Both the position numbers and the translations under genes were made by a program. This document shows positions 9,859 through 18,436 of a stretch of DNA of 64,000 nt, in pieces. Positions within the stretch are counted from its first letter, which is position 1, and every line of letters starts with the position of its first letter. This DNA comes from Phycisphaeraceae bacterium (GTDB taxonomy: Bacteria; Planctomycetota; Phycisphaerae; Phycisphaerales; SM1A02), in the NCBI GenBank assembly GCA_019636755.1, contig JAHBWZ010000002.1, positions 62,001 to 126,000 of the forward strand. The letters run 5' to 3'. The notes under the pieces were generated by a model that was given only the letters and a program-made list of their open reading frames with translations, had not been told where the DNA came from and searched no databases.

Positions 9859-10245
9859 ATGACGCAGGACCACGGCGGACCGGCCGCCGATCAGCACGAC
9901 CATCGCGACGGCCCGACCAGGGGTGCATCGTCGTTCTCGGCGTCCGCGTTCTCGTTCACCTCGGCCACCGGCGCCCGCGCGCGGAGCGCCGGGGAACGCG
10001 TACGCGTGTTCGTGCTCAACCAGCCGGGCTGGATCTCGCGCGTCGCCCTGCTGGCGATCGCGGTCATCCTGCTGGTTCCGTTCGTGCTGCTGGTCCTGCT
10101 CGCCATCGCCGCCGGCGCGGTCATCTTCGCCATCGCGCTGGTGATCGACCGCGTGCGCCGCCTCGGCCGCCGCATCATGTCGCTCCTGCGACCCGGCCGC
10201 GACCGCGAGGGCCGGATCAACGTGCGGGTGGTGGAGCGCCGGTAG
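9859..10245 (+). CDS. Small membrane protein of unknown function
   Basis: 128 residues. The first 55 are polar and low in complexity (His/Asp/Ser-rich), followed by a long hydrophobic stretch from about residue 60 to 95 (ISRVALLAIAVILLVPFVLL onward), probably two close membrane segments, and then a strongly basic tail (RVRRLGRRIMSLLRPGRDR). It is divergent from dnaE across a 270-base spacer. I recognise no family. The codon use matches the neighbours, which supports a real gene. The Arg-rich tail probably stays cytoplasmic. Confidence 0.6.
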   Translation: MTQDHGGPAADQHDHRDGPTRGASSFSASAFSFTSATGARARSAGERVRVFVLNQPGWISRVALLAIAVILLVPFVLLVLLAIAAGAVIFAIALVIDRVRRLGRRIMSLLRPGRDREGRINVRVVERR

Positions 10246-10611
10246 CGGGTTGTGTCAAGGTCGCGGTCGAGCCGGGTGACCTGCACGCATGCATGTCCCG
10301 AACATCGGCAGCCGCAGTCCGCACTGGACGTCCGCCGCCGCCGCCCGGTTCTCTCGCCCACACCGTGCCGCAGTCGAATGACCCCCGCCCCGCCCCCGCC
10401 GGCCCGGCCCGGCGCGTTAGACTGCTCCTGCGGACGCGCCAGAACGTGCTTCACAGTCGCGCTCGATCGGGCCGGGCAGAATCACGCACGGGGATTTTGC
10501 GGAGACGGTATGCGATTCGATGGGCCGAGATAAGCGACTTATGCCATGCCAACGTGGTCTTGCGCAGTGAATGCCATCCAGTAGAACGCGCAGTTGGAGA
10601 ACAAGAACCCG
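10246..10611. other. Gene-free spacer at the left edge of the accessory island
   Basis: No convincing gene here. The first ~180 bases are GC-rich like the core genome. From about 10430 the base composition falls and AT-rich triplets become common, marking the left edge of the island. No tRNA, direct repeat or att-like sequence was seen at the junction. Confidence 0.5.
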
Positions 10612-11202
10612 ATGGGACGGATCAAGCAGCTCCTTCGGATCCACTTGGACATTCCGACGATCGTACTGCTCGCTGTCGGATTCCTGTTCATCCATCGCCC
10701 ATTGTGTACGTGGCTTCTCTCGGTGCTCGGCTGGCTAGATGCCCAGACTCAGTTTCCTCAGTGGGCTAGCACACTGGCACAGGGAGTTGCTGCGAACATC
10801 CTCTCAGCAACAATCGTTGTGCCGATCGCTGTCTGGATCCTGCGCATCCGCCACAATGCAGCAGCAGCGGGCCGCTTCAAGGCAGTTGACGTGACGAACG
10901 GCAAGAATGAAGAGTGGGGCGAGGTCGTACTGTCATACAACCTCTTTACAACGAAGATCCGAGGTACGCTCACGCATAAAGACATTGTAATGCGACTTGA
11001 TGCGGTATTCGATAGGTACCAGTACCTCCGTGGCCACTACACGGAGGAAAGCAACATCGCTCGCCGTCGCCTCGGCGCGTTCTTGCTTCGTCTCAGTGGA
11101 GATGGTGATGGGTATCGCGGCCCCTTTGTCTTTGTTGACCCAGTGGACGAAAACGATACTCCAAAGACTGGTTCGGTTGAATGGCGACGCATATCCGAAT
11201 GA
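10612..11202 (+). CDS. Unknown protein with two predicted membrane helices
   Basis: About 196 residues from ATG 10612; a TTG at 10594 would add six residues. GGAG lies 12 bases before the ATG. Two hydrophobic segments sit near residues 13-38 (IPTIVLLAVGFLFIHRPLCT) and 57-80 (NILSATIVVPIAVWIL). A soluble C-terminal domain of about 115 residues follows, with LSYNLFTTKIRGTLTHKDI and RLGAFLLRLSGDGDGY. I do not recognise the family. Its composition is far less GC-rich than the flanking housekeeping genes, which suggests acquisition. It overlaps the next gene by 22 bases, so the two are likely co-translated. Confidence 0.6.
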   Translation: MGRIKQLLRIHLDIPTIVLLAVGFLFIHRPLCTWLLSVLGWLDAQTQFPQWASTLAQGVAANILSATIVVPIAVWILRIRHNAAAAGRFKAVDVTNGKNEEWGEVVLSYNLFTTKIRGTLTHKDIVMRLDAVFDRYQYLRGHYTEESNIARRRLGAFLLRLSGDGDGYRGPFVFVDPVDENDTPKTGSVEWRRISE

Positions 11203-11693
11203 AGTATCACCGCTTCCGACTGCGAGCCGTGATGGAGGTGCTCATCGCGGAACCACGACGCGGGCAGTTCGTATGGCTGACCTTTTACCTTTACCCGAGG
11301 CTTCGCAACGGGGCACTCTCGCTTGAGCTGATCAAGTATGTCCTATCTCGGCTTAATGGTGTTCATCACATTCACCCCATTCGTGCGGTCACAACCTTTC
11401 GGCGAGCTGCGCGGCTTCTCGGATGGCGAAGCGAGGGATCTTCACCGTATTTCGAAGAGTGTCATGCCTACCGCGCACGTTCCAAGAACTACAGAGTCCC
11501 AGCAGCTCTGTTGTTGGACCATCTGATAGAATATCGCAAGCTCAGCCGACTCTCCAAGGCTAGAACGTTCCACAGCGGGGAAGAAGTCCGGATTGCAGTA
11601 GACAACATCCGAGATGACTTTCGCGCCATTCAACCTAGAAGCGCCACCAGATTCCAGCGATATACGGCGGATTGCGCAGCGCGCCGCCGCTGA
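11181..11693 (+). CDS. Unknown basic protein overlapping the preceding gene
   Basis: 170 residues, rich in Arg, Leu and Tyr, with no clear membrane segment or signal peptide. It begins inside the last 22 bases of the upstream membrane-protein gene. I recognise no domain. The two genes look like a pair within the low-GC island. A competing 109-residue frame at 10997-11326 is less likely because it lies mostly inside the upstream gene. It is followed within about 115 bases by the end of the IS256 element. Confidence 0.5.
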   Translation: MATHIRMKYHRFRLRAVMEVLIAEPRRGQFVWLTFYLYPRLRNGALSLELIKYVLSRLNGVHHIHPIRAVTTFRRAARLLGWRSEGSSPYFEECHAYRARSKNYRVPAALLLDHLIEYRKLSRLSKARTFHSGEEVRIAVDNIRDDFRAIQPRSATRFQRYTADCAARRR

Positions 11694-11814
11694 ATGCGCC
11701 CCGGCGCACACACTGACAGGGAAGCCCTTGACGAAGCGAACGAACAGGACCGGCAAGTCGGACTCGACCTCGGCCAACGTCGGCTACGAGTAAGCGTCCG
11801 ACGAGGTATTGTCA

Positions 11815-11825
11815 AATCTTGTGGA
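11815..11825 (+). repeat. Left terminal inverted repeat core of the IS256-family element
   Basis: The 11-base core AATCTTGTGGA has its exact reverse complement at 13169-13179. Matching blocks (TGAC, GCATG) continue toward the transposase gene with small spacing differences. Confidence 0.75.
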
Positions 11826-11836
11826 TGACCGCATGA

Positions 11837-13138
11837 TCAGGCGGCGACCATCTTCATGGCTCCGTCTACGAATGGGACGTTCCGGATGACGTGTTCAAGA
11901 AGATCGTGCCCGTTCAGACGGCGCCAGTGACGCTGAGCCGACTCCGCGAGCTTGAAGACCATCGCAAGGCACGCGTTGCGGCTTCCGTTGCCCTTGGTGC
12001 GGCGATGCCGGAGGCGAACGGTCGCGAACGTCGACTCGATCGGGTTGGTTGTTCGAAGGTGCCGCCAGTGTTCCGCGGGGAAGTCGTAGAACGCGAGCAG
12101 TTCGTCCCGGTCCTTCTCGAGGCACACAACGGCCTCCGGGAACTTCGCGCGGAAGTCCTGCACGAAGGCGTCGTATGCGGTCATGGCGGCCTTCCGGGTC
12201 TCCGCCATCCAGATGTCGTGGAGGCGCTCCTTCGCCTTGGGTTGGATGCTCTTCGGAAGCCTGTTCAGGATGTTCGCAGTCTTGTGGACCCAGCACCGCT
12301 GCTCGCGCGTCGTCGGCCACACCTTGCGAACCGCCGCCCAGAAGCCAAGCGCGCCGTCGGCAACGGCGAGTTTCGGGTCGACCGTCAGGCCACGGCGCTT
12401 GACGTCGTTGATCAGTTCCGACCAGGACTGCTCGGACTCGCGGAATCCATCCGTCACCGCGATCAGCTCCTTGCGGCCGTCGGCAGTGGCGCCCATCAGC
12501 ACCAGAATGCACTGCTTTCTGCCCGTCGCCTCATCGCCCAAGTGTGCGTTGAAGGAGATGCCGTCTGCCCATACGTACACGTACCGGCGGTCCGTAAGCG
12601 AACGGTTCGACCAGGCGGCATGCTCCTTCTGCCAGGTCTCCATCAGGCGCGTGATCGTGGTCGCAGAGAGGCCCGCCGCATCTGGCCCCAGAAGCGACTG
12701 CAGTGCTTCGGTGAAGCCGCCGGTGCTCACGCCTTTCAGATAGAGCCACGGGAGCATCTCCTCGATCGCCTTCGTCCGGCGCAGGTACGGCGGCAGAATC
12801 TTCGAGTGGAACTGCTCACGATCCGAACTGGTCCGTCGGTCATGGACACGCGGTCGGACGACGTCGAGGTCACCGAGCCCCGTCTGGATGGTCCTGGCGG
12901 GCTGGTGGCCGTTCCGAACGACCTGCCGCCGGCCCTGGTCGTCGGTAATCGCGGCGCGCTGATTGATCCACTCGGTCACCTCGGCCTCGATGGCCGCGGC
13001 GAGCATGGCCCTTGCTCCCTCACGCAGGATCGGCGTCAGCATGTCGCGGGCTCGGTCGGATGGAAACTCGATCGGTTCGGTGGTAACGTGCTGGCTCACG
13101 GCGGTGTGCTCCTGAGGTTGCTTGAAGAACTTCCTCAA
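11837..13138 (-). CDS. IS256-family transposase
   Basis: 433 residues, a normal full length for IS256/mutator-type transposases. The DDE residues are visible: Asp in YVWADGISFN (about residue 191), Asp in AVADGALGFWAAV (about 257) and Glu in TTNPIESTFATVRLR (about 365). RCWVHKTANILNRLPKS is also typical of the family. No frameshift or stop is present, so the enzyme may still be active. It is the only gene of the element and lies between the inverted ends. Confidence 0.95.
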   Translation of the reverse strand: MRKFFKQPQEHTAVSQHVTTEPIEFPSDRARDMLTPILREGARAMLAAAIEAEVTEWINQRAAITDDQGRRQVVRNGHQPARTIQTGLGDLDVVRPRVHDRRTSSDREQFHSKILPPYLRRTKAIEEMLPWLYLKGVSTGGFTEALQSLLGPDAAGLSATTITRLMETWQKEHAAWSNRSLTDRRYVYVWADGISFNAHLGDEATGRKQCILVLMGATADGRKELIAVTDGFRESEQSWSELINDVKRRGLTVDPKLAVADGALGFWAAVRKVWPTTREQRCWVHKTANILNRLPKSIQPKAKERLHDIWMAETRKAAMTAYDAFVQDFRAKFPEAVVCLEKDRDELLAFYDFPAEHWRHLRTTNPIESTFATVRLRHRRTKGNGSRNACLAMVFKLAESAQRHWRRLNGHDLLEHVIRNVPFVDGAMKMVAA

Positions 13139-13168
13139 GGTACGCCGCCTTTTTCATGCTGTCATCCG

Positions 13169-13179
13169 TCCACAAGATT
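13169..13179 (-). repeat. Right terminal inverted repeat core of the IS256-family element
   Basis: The reverse complement of the left core at 11815-11825. It sits about 30 bases upstream of the transposase start codon, so the transposase promoter probably overlaps this end. Confidence 0.75.
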
Positions 13180-13194
13180 CGGTTAAAACTCACA

Positions 13195-13947
13195 TCATGA
13201 GCCGACCAGGGCTTCGAGTCGTGGCTTGAGTCCTGCTGTGACCAACTCCTGGGCCAACTTCATCCTCCAGGCGCCTCCCTCATCGAGTTCGATGAAGAGC
13301 ACTCCGTGCAGGTCTGAAGGGAGCTCCAGCCCCGCCGAGAAGAGCGCTGAAACGCGGCTCCTTCCAAGCTTCCCGGTGAAATAGCCGAGTTCAAGGATGA
13401 CGTTCTGTCGTGCGCGCGGACGGAATTGATGTGAATCGCCAGCTAATCCACCGGTGTCGTCGGCAGTCATGAGCACAACTGCGAACGGCACATCCGCGTG
13501 TGCTTCGAACTTCTCGATAACTGTTCGCCCTTCGTTGGCCTGCTCGTGCAGAATGATGGGTTCGAGGCCAAGGCGCTCGACAAATCGCGCCACCATTTCC
13601 TTTGTGCCGCCGTCTCGGCCATGCACAAGAAACACCTTCCTAGAGTCGCCGCGCATGCTCATACTGCTGTGTGCCGCAATTGCTGAAGCCCGTGATTCAG
13701 CCAAACCAGTCGACTCAACTCGCATCACGAGGCCTTCAAGATGGCCAGTCTGGCGATCTCGATAGACCGCCCAGTCCGACTCGGTCGCTTCCCCACCGAG
13801 CGAGAGGAACGCCTCTGCGGCTTCCGTGCCGAGCGACGAAGCGAGAAAGCTCTCAACTCGCCGTGCCCAACTTTCGTAGTCTGAGCAGCACTCTGCTCGC
13901 CACGCGATCTGAAGAAACAACTCGATTCGCTCAGCGAACGAATCCAT
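13195..13947 (-). CDS. TIR-like nucleotide-binding protein (CAP12/Pycsar effector type)
   Basis: About 250 residues. The C-terminal ~140 residues carry the TIR-like fold of predicted nucleotide-binding proteins: KVFLVHGRDGGTKEMVARF, then GLEPIILHEQANEGRTVIEK, FAVVLMTADD, RARQNVILELGYFTGKLGR and VLFIELDEGG. Members of this domain family act as NAD-degrading effectors in cyclic-nucleotide phage defence. The N-terminal ~105 residues (alpha-helical, no recognised domain) would be the sensor part. ATG 13947 is chosen because GGAGG lies seven bases upstream; the 48 extra codons of the longer frame are spurious. No cyclase gene is adjacent. Its composition is lower in GC than the core. Confidence 0.8.
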   Translation of the reverse strand: MDSFAERIELFLQIAWRAECCSDYESWARRVESFLASSLGTEAAEAFLSLGGEATESDWAVYRDRQTGHLEGLVMRVESTGLAESRASAIAAHSSMSMRGDSRKVFLVHGRDGGTKEMVARFVERLGLEPIILHEQANEGRTVIEKFEAHADVPFAVVLMTADDTGGLAGDSHQFRPRARQNVILELGYFTGKLGRSRVSALFSAGLELPSDLHGVLFIELDEGGAWRMKLAQELVTAGLKPRLEALVGS

Positions 13948-13990
13948 AGTGGTGCCTCCTGCAGCCGAACGCCCGATACCACCGCCCCGG

Positions 13991-14353
13991 TCACCTGTCC
14001 GACCACACGGCAAGCTCGTTGCCGCTCGGATCCCTGAAGTGAAAGCGGCGACCACCAGGGAACTCGAAGATCTCCTGGCTGATGAGCCCACCTGCTCCCT
14101 GCACGCCGGCCATCGTTGCTTCCAGGTCGTTCGAGTACAGGATGACCAGGGGTCCGCCGGCCGTCACCTCGGCCTGCAGCCGCAGCCCGCCGACCTCGCC
14201 CCCCTGCCGCCGCCGGATGCCGGCGTATCCGGGTCCGTAGTCGGTGAACGCCCAGCCGAACGCCGCCGTATAGAACCGCTTGGACTCGGCCATGTCCGTC
14301 ACCGCGAACTCGATGTAGTCGATCTCGTGGTGGATGTGACTGATCTCTGCCAT
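13991..14353 (-). CDS. VOC (glyoxalase/dioxygenase-fold) family protein
   Basis: 120 residues, a single vicinal-oxygen-chelate module. Visible features are IDYIEFAVTDMAESKRFYTA at the start, AFGWAFTDYGPGYAGI, and FEFPGGRRFHFRDPSGNELAVWS at the end. The substrate is unknown; close relatives are often annotated as glyoxalase-like or drug-binding proteins. ATG 14353 has GGAGG eight bases upstream; ATG 14368 is less well placed. It lies at the right border of the island, where GC rises again. Confidence 0.8.
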   Translation of the reverse strand: MAEISHIHHEIDYIEFAVTDMAESKRFYTAAFGWAFTDYGPGYAGIRRRQGGEVGGLRLQAEVTAGGPLVILYSNDLEATMAGVQGAGGLISQEIFEFPGGRRFHFRDPSGNELAVWSDR

Positions 14354-14457
14354 GTTCACTGCCTCCATGGAATCGTGGCCCTGGCGTGCACGGCGACCCG
14401 CGCAGGACCAGGGTGCGGCGGCGATCTCCGACCGGCACCACTCACGCGCGCACACAC

Positions 14458-15519
14458 TCAGCGCTCGCCATCGCCATCGTCAGCATCATCATCTTCATCA
14501 TCTTGATCATCCGCCCAGCCGGCCACCGGTGACCCGGCGGACTCCGACGATGTCTCCGCCTCCACCAGCGCCAGCCAGCGCTCGCGCAGGACCAGAGTCA
14601 GCGGACCCGGGCGCGCCTGCGGCTCGCCGGCGCCCGGCACGGGACCGGATGCCGTTGCCGCGCTGCCCTCGTCGTCCGAAGTCGAGGACGACAGCGTCGC
14701 CGCCCCGCCGATCGCGTGCTGCTCCACGCGCACGACCGGCAGCACGCCCCAGGAACTGTTCGTCAGGAACATCTCGTCCGCGGCCTCGATGTCGTCCCAC
14801 GTGAGCATGCGGCGGACCACGTCGATACCCAGGTCCTCCGCGCTCTCCATGATCGCGCGGCGCGTGATGCCGGGCAGGACCGGCGCGCGCAGGGAGCCGG
14901 ATTCCTCCTCACCGGCGGCGATGGGGGTCAGGAGCTGGTCGTTCCAGACCAGGAAGACGTTGCTCACGGAGCCGCACATCAGGTGATTCGTCACGCTGAA
15001 CCAGAGCGACTCCCCCGCGCCCGCGCGGGCGGCGAACTGGAGTTCACGCAGGCGCGGCCAGTACCACAGCGTCTTGTGACCGCTGAACGGGTCCAGCGGG
15101 TTGAGCCGCGCATCGGCCACGCGGGCGATGACGCCGTCCCGGAAGAAGGTCTGCGGGTAGCGCGTCGGCGGCTGCGCGACGATGAAGACGGTCGGCTCGT
15201 GCCGCGTCTCGCCGCGCGACTGGAGGAGATTGAGATCCCCGCCGGTCACGGTGAGGCGGAGGCGCGCTTCGCGCAGGCCGCTGCGCTCCAGGGTGCGCTG
15301 CACCGCCTCGGCCAGCGGCCCGCGGTTGAGGCGCTCCGTCAGGCCGAGTTCCCGCGCCGAATCGCGGAGCCGGTCCAGGTGGTGATGGAGCCGGAAGACA
15401 CGGCCGTTCCGCGCGGACATCGTCTCGAAGAGCCCGACGCCGTGCTGGACACCGGCATCGAAGATGGACAGCCGCGCGTCGTCGCGCTCGATGAACTCGC
15501 CGTTGAGCCAGACCTGCAT
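14458..15519 (-). CDS. Class IV PLP aminotransferase (BCAT/ADC-lyase type)
   Basis: 353 residues. The class IV fold is shown by MQVWLNGEFIERDDARLSI, FDAGVQHGVGLFETM, the PLP lysine in GHKTLWYWPRL, NVFLVWNDQLLTP, PVLPGITRRAIME and EMFLTNSSWGVLPV. The enzyme could be branched-chain aminotransferase, D-amino-acid aminotransferase or 4-amino-4-deoxychorismate lyase; sequence alone does not decide. The last ~70 residues are an unusual acidic low-complexity tail (DDQDDEDDDADDGDGER) encoded by simple trinucleotide repeats, and are probably disordered. Confidence 0.85.
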   Translation of the reverse strand: MQVWLNGEFIERDDARLSIFDAGVQHGVGLFETMSARNGRVFRLHHHLDRLRDSARELGLTERLNRGPLAEAVQRTLERSGLREARLRLTVTGGDLNLLQSRGETRHEPTVFIVAQPPTRYPQTFFRDGVIARVADARLNPLDPFSGHKTLWYWPRLRELQFAARAGAGESLWFSVTNHLMCGSVSNVFLVWNDQLLTPIAAGEEESGSLRAPVLPGITRRAIMESAEDLGIDVVRRMLTWDDIEAADEMFLTNSSWGVLPVVRVEQHAIGGAATLSSSTSDDEGSAATASGPVPGAGEPQARPGPLTLVLRERWLALVEAETSSESAGSPVAGWADDQDDEDDDADDGDGER

Positions 15520-15618
15520 GGCGTGAGAAGGTAGCCGAAGCAGGATGCGACCGCGGCGGGCGGGCGGATGTCCGACACCCGGGCCGCGCCGCGCCCGCGG
15601 GCGCGGCGACGGCCATCA

Positions 15619-16125
15619 TCACGGTTCCGGGACAGCGCCCGCGCCCGGACGCGCGGGTGGTTCCGGTTCCGCGACGCCCTGGATCACGAGTCTCCCGCCG
15701 TTCTCCACGCCGACGCGGAGCAGACCGAGATCGCGCGACCCGGCGGCGATCCGGACGATCACCACCGCCATGGTGCGCGACGAGGTGCCGAGGCGCTCGT
15801 CGACCCGTACCCGCACATCCTCCGGCGCGGCGAGGGCGGCGCGACGGAGCATCTCCGTGGCCCGTGAGGCGACCAGCGGATGCGCGGTCGGCGGCATGTG
15901 CGCGGGATCCTCGCGCAGTCGATCGATCCACGCCGTCACCTGGCGCTCGATGCGCTGGTCGGTGAACCCCGCTTCCTGCCGCTTCGACCAGATCACCATG
16001 CCGCCGGCGATGACCAGGACGAGGATCGGCCAGACGAGTCGCGCGCGGACGCCCGACCCGCCGGCCAGCGGATGCGGCCGAAGCAGGACCTCCGGGATGT
16101 CGTCGCCCCGGCGCGTCTCACGCAT
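15619..16125 (-). CDS. Membrane-anchored protein of unknown function
   Basis: 168 residues: a short N-terminal cytoplasmic part, one membrane helix at about residues 30-46 (LVWPILVLVIAGGMVIW), and an exported or periplasmic domain with WIDRLREDPAHMPPTAHPL. No family recognised. Its ATG lies inside the end of ridA with an 8-base overlap, so the two should be co-translated. Confidence 0.65.
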   Translation of the reverse strand: MRETRRGDDIPEVLLRPHPLAGGSGVRARLVWPILVLVIAGGMVIWSKRQEAGFTDQRIERQVTAWIDRLREDPAHMPPTAHPLVASRATEMLRRAALAAPEDVRVRVDERLGTSSRTMAVVIVRIAAGSRDLGLLRVGVENGGRLVIQGVAEPEPPARPGAGAVPEP

Positions 16126-16594
16126 GCGCGTGCTCCCCGGCCGACGGCGGCAGCGCCGCGTCGCCGTCCGTCGGAGCGACGGCATCGACCTCGATCTCCA
16201 CCAGCGCGCCCGGCGCCGCGAGACCGGCGATGGTGACCATGGTGGCGCAGGGGCGCACCCCGCCGAAGAACCGGGCGTGTGCCGCGCCGACGGCATCGGC
16301 GTCGCGCTGGTCCAGGATGAACATGCGGGTGCGGACCACGTGCTCCCGCGCCGCGCCCAGCGCGCGCAGCGCGCGCTCGATCTTGTCCAGTGCATACGCC
16401 GTCTGCGCGCCGGCATCAGACCCGCCGTGGACCGCGCCGTGCGCATCCACCGCCAGCGTGCCGCTGACGAAGACGAGCGGCCCGACCCGGACCGCCCGCG
16501 CGTAGCCCACCCGATCCTCCCACGGCGCCCCGCTCTGCACGGCACGGCGGCGCGTCCACGGCGATCCGGATGATGCAGGAGGCGTCGTGTTCAT
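16118..16594 (-). CDS. RidA/YjgF/UK114-family protein
   Basis: About 158 residues from ATG 16594; the frame also offers a start at 16621. RidA signatures are RVGPLVFVSGTLAVDAHG, YALDKIERALRALGA, VVRTRMFILD and ALVEIEVDAVAP near the end. RidA proteins hydrolyse reactive enamine/imine intermediates released by PLP enzymes, which would fit the class IV aminotransferase just downstream. The N-terminus is about 25 residues longer than usual. It overlaps the membrane-anchored protein gene. Confidence 0.82.
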   Translation of the reverse strand: MNTTPPASSGSPWTRRRAVQSGAPWEDRVGYARAVRVGPLVFVSGTLAVDAHGAVHGGSDAGAQTAYALDKIERALRALGAAREHVVRTRMFILDQRDADAVGAAHARFFGGVRPCATMVTIAGLAAPGALVEIEVDAVAPTDGDAALPPSAGEHAHA

Positions 16595-16626
16595 GAGAGA
16601 GCGCTCGCACGCTCCGGGCACGCCGG

Positions 16627-17187
16627 TCAGCGCTGCCCGGCGCGGTCCGCCGGATGACCGTCCGCCCCGTCCGGTGCCTCGTCGCCACGGGAAGGGTCCG
16701 CCGGGTCCGTTCCCTGCGACTCGGTGTCCAGTCGCAGCGCGCGGGCGCGCTCGATGAGCGGCTCGCGCTCACGCTGCTCCGGCTGGAGGACGAAGTTCCA
16801 GTCGATCCGGCTGCGCATGCGCATCGGAAGCAGTTCGGCGAAGAGGTCCGGACCCGGCATGTCCCAGACCGGCGGCGTGGCGCGGGCGTGCGTGACGAGC
16901 GGCTCGCAGCCCTCGCGCTCCAGGCGGACGGCGTAGTCGCCGTAGTGCACGAAGCCTACCTCGACGGGCGTCCGGCCGACCTCGCGCTCGTTGAGCCAGA
17001 CGATGGCGCCGGTGGGATCGGAGGTGATCCGGATGGTCCGATCCACGCAGCCGCCGGCCGCGAGGCCGAGCGCCAGGAGCGGCGCGGTCACGCCGATGGC
17101 GGAAAGACGCGCCGCACCCGTGCGCGGCGCCCCCGTCGACGGGAGCGGCGCGGCGGCGCGGCCGGTCTGGATCAGCCCACGTGGCAC
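16627..17187 (-). CDS. PEGA-domain lipoprotein
   Basis: About 186 residues from GTG 17187; GTG 17205 is another possible start. A lipobox-like sequence (APLLALGLAAGGC) is followed directly by a PEGA domain: IRITSDPTGAIVWLNEREVG, then RTPVEVGFVHYGDYAVRLER. PEGA domains are surface modules typical of planctomycetes and other bacteria with complex envelopes. The C-terminal tail is acidic and low complexity. The frame extends to 17262, but a start there would overlap the divergent holB gene. Cleavage and lipidation at the Cys are inferred. Confidence 0.75.
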   Translation of the reverse strand: MPRGLIQTGRAAAPLPSTGAPRTGAARLSAIGVTAPLLALGLAAGGCVDRTIRITSDPTGAIVWLNEREVGRTPVEVGFVHYGDYAVRLEREGCEPLVTHARATPPVWDMPGPDLFAELLPMRMRSRIDWNFVLQPEQREREPLIERARALRLDTESQGTDPADPSRGDEAPDGADGHPADRAGQR

Positions 17188-17248
17188 GGGTGGCGATGGT
17201 ACCACGGCGGGCACGACGGCACGGATCTCCACCGCTATCCTCCGGCCC

Positions 17249-18418
17249 GTGGCAGAGATCATCGGACATCAGCGGGCGCGTCGGCTGCTGTGCCGGGCCG
17301 CGGTGAGCGGGCGGATGCATCACGCGTGGATCCTCTCCGGACCGGCGGGGATCGGGAAGCGGATGGTGGCGGTGGAGACCGCGAAGATCCTGCTGGATCC
17401 GCAGCGCCTGGCCGACGCGGACGGTCTGCCCCGGCCGAACCCGTCCTCCACGGTGTCCCGCGCGATCGACGAGGGAACGCACCCGGACTTCCGCATCATC
17501 CGCAAGGAACTCGCGGCGGAGAGCGATGACCCCGAGATCCGGCGCCGCAAACTGACGAACCTGCCGCTGGACGTGCTGCGACAGTTCCTGATCGGCGGCA
17601 TGACCGGCGACGGCCGCTTCCATGAAGGCGCGGCGATGCTGTCGAGCGCGTGGGGCGCGGGCAAGGCATTCATCATCGACGAGTGCGAACTGCTGGACCC
17701 GACCGCGCAGAACGCGCTGCTCAAGACGCTGGAAGAGCCGCCGCGCGACACGTGGTTCTTTCTGGTGACCAGCAGCCCCGAGCGCCTGCTGCCCACGGTG
17801 CACAGCCGGTGTCAGCACGTGCGGTTCTCTCCGCTCGGACCGGCGGAGATGCTGCAATGGCTGAGCGCGGCCGCGGCCGATCTCGGCGAGGACGATCGCG
17901 CGCAGGTCCTCGCGTTCGCCGACGGGTCGCCGGGACTCGCCCGCGTCGCGATGCAGGAGATCCCGATGGCGGTGCGCGGCGCGGCGAAGAGCGCCGGGAA
18001 GGGCGCCAAGGCGGCGAAGGAGACCGAGTCCCTGCCGCTCCACGTCATCCGGAGGCGCCTCTTCCGCGCCCTCGACGGACTGGCGGCACAGCGCTTCGAG
18101 CCGACGCTGGGCGAACGCTTCGCGGAGTTCGTCGAGGCGTGGGCGGCGGCGCGCGTACGCGAGCATCGCAACGCGTCCAAGGACGCGGCGAACAAGGAGG
18201 CGCTGGGCCATCTCTTCCGGATGCTCTCGCAGTGGACGCACGAGGGTCTGCGCAGCGCCGTCCGGCACGGCCGCGACGCGGCGGTCCCGCTGACGATCCT
18301 GGACCGGCTGCTGGAGGCGGAACGCGAGATCGCGGCAAACGTGAACCCGAAACTGGTGCTGGACGCGCTGGTGCTGCGGATCATGCAGGGCGCTCACCGT
18401 CCGGAGCCCGTCTGCTGA
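17249..18418 (+). CDS. holB: DNA polymerase III subunit delta'
   Basis: 389 residues. It is a clamp-loader AAA+ subunit: IIGHQRARRLLCRAAVSGRM at the start, Walker A GPAGIGKR at residues 31-38, AFIIDECELLDPTAQNALLK with the Walker B-like region, LEEPPRDTWFFLVTSSPERL, and the SRC sensor motif in VHSRCQHVRF. The cysteine cluster that binds zinc in many DnaX/delta' proteins is absent. The start is taken as GTG 17249; the long upstream extension overlaps the lipoprotein gene. An alanine/lysine-rich insert (GAAKSAGKGAKAAKETE) sits in the middle. Confidence 0.9.
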   Translation: MAEIIGHQRARRLLCRAAVSGRMHHAWILSGPAGIGKRMVAVETAKILLDPQRLADADGLPRPNPSSTVSRAIDEGTHPDFRIIRKELAAESDDPEIRRRKLTNLPLDVLRQFLIGGMTGDGRFHEGAAMLSSAWGAGKAFIIDECELLDPTAQNALLKTLEEPPRDTWFFLVTSSPERLLPTVHSRCQHVRFSPLGPAEMLQWLSAAAADLGEDDRAQVLAFADGSPGLARVAMQEIPMAVRGAAKSAGKGAKAAKETESLPLHVIRRRLFRALDGLAAQRFEPTLGERFAEFVEAWAAARVREHRNASKDAANKEALGHLFRMLSQWTHEGLRSAVRHGRDAAVPLTILDRLLEAEREIAANVNPKLVLDALVLRIMQGAHRPEPVC

Positions 18419-18436
18419 CAGTTCAGGTGCGCCACG

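Larger units (their letters stand above)
11807..13190 (-). mobile_element. IS256-family insertion sequence (ends approximate)
   Basis: One transposase gene fills almost the whole element. The ends carry matching inverted sequences: AATCTTGTGGA at 11815-11825 and its reverse complement at 13169-13179, continuing inward with similar ATGAC and GCATG blocks. The outer boundary is uncertain by several bases. No 8-9 bp target duplication is evident, so the insertion may be old or a flank may have been rearranged. It separates the two-gene unit on the left from the TIR-like gene on the right. Confidence 0.8.

Noticed and set aside
10997-11326. A 109-residue frame inside the island gene pair
   Set aside because: It overlaps most of one gene in another frame and has no better support than 11181-11693.
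10594-13947. A complete CBASS or Pycsar system
   Set aside because: Only the TIR-like effector is recognised; no cyclase gene is present among the neighbours.
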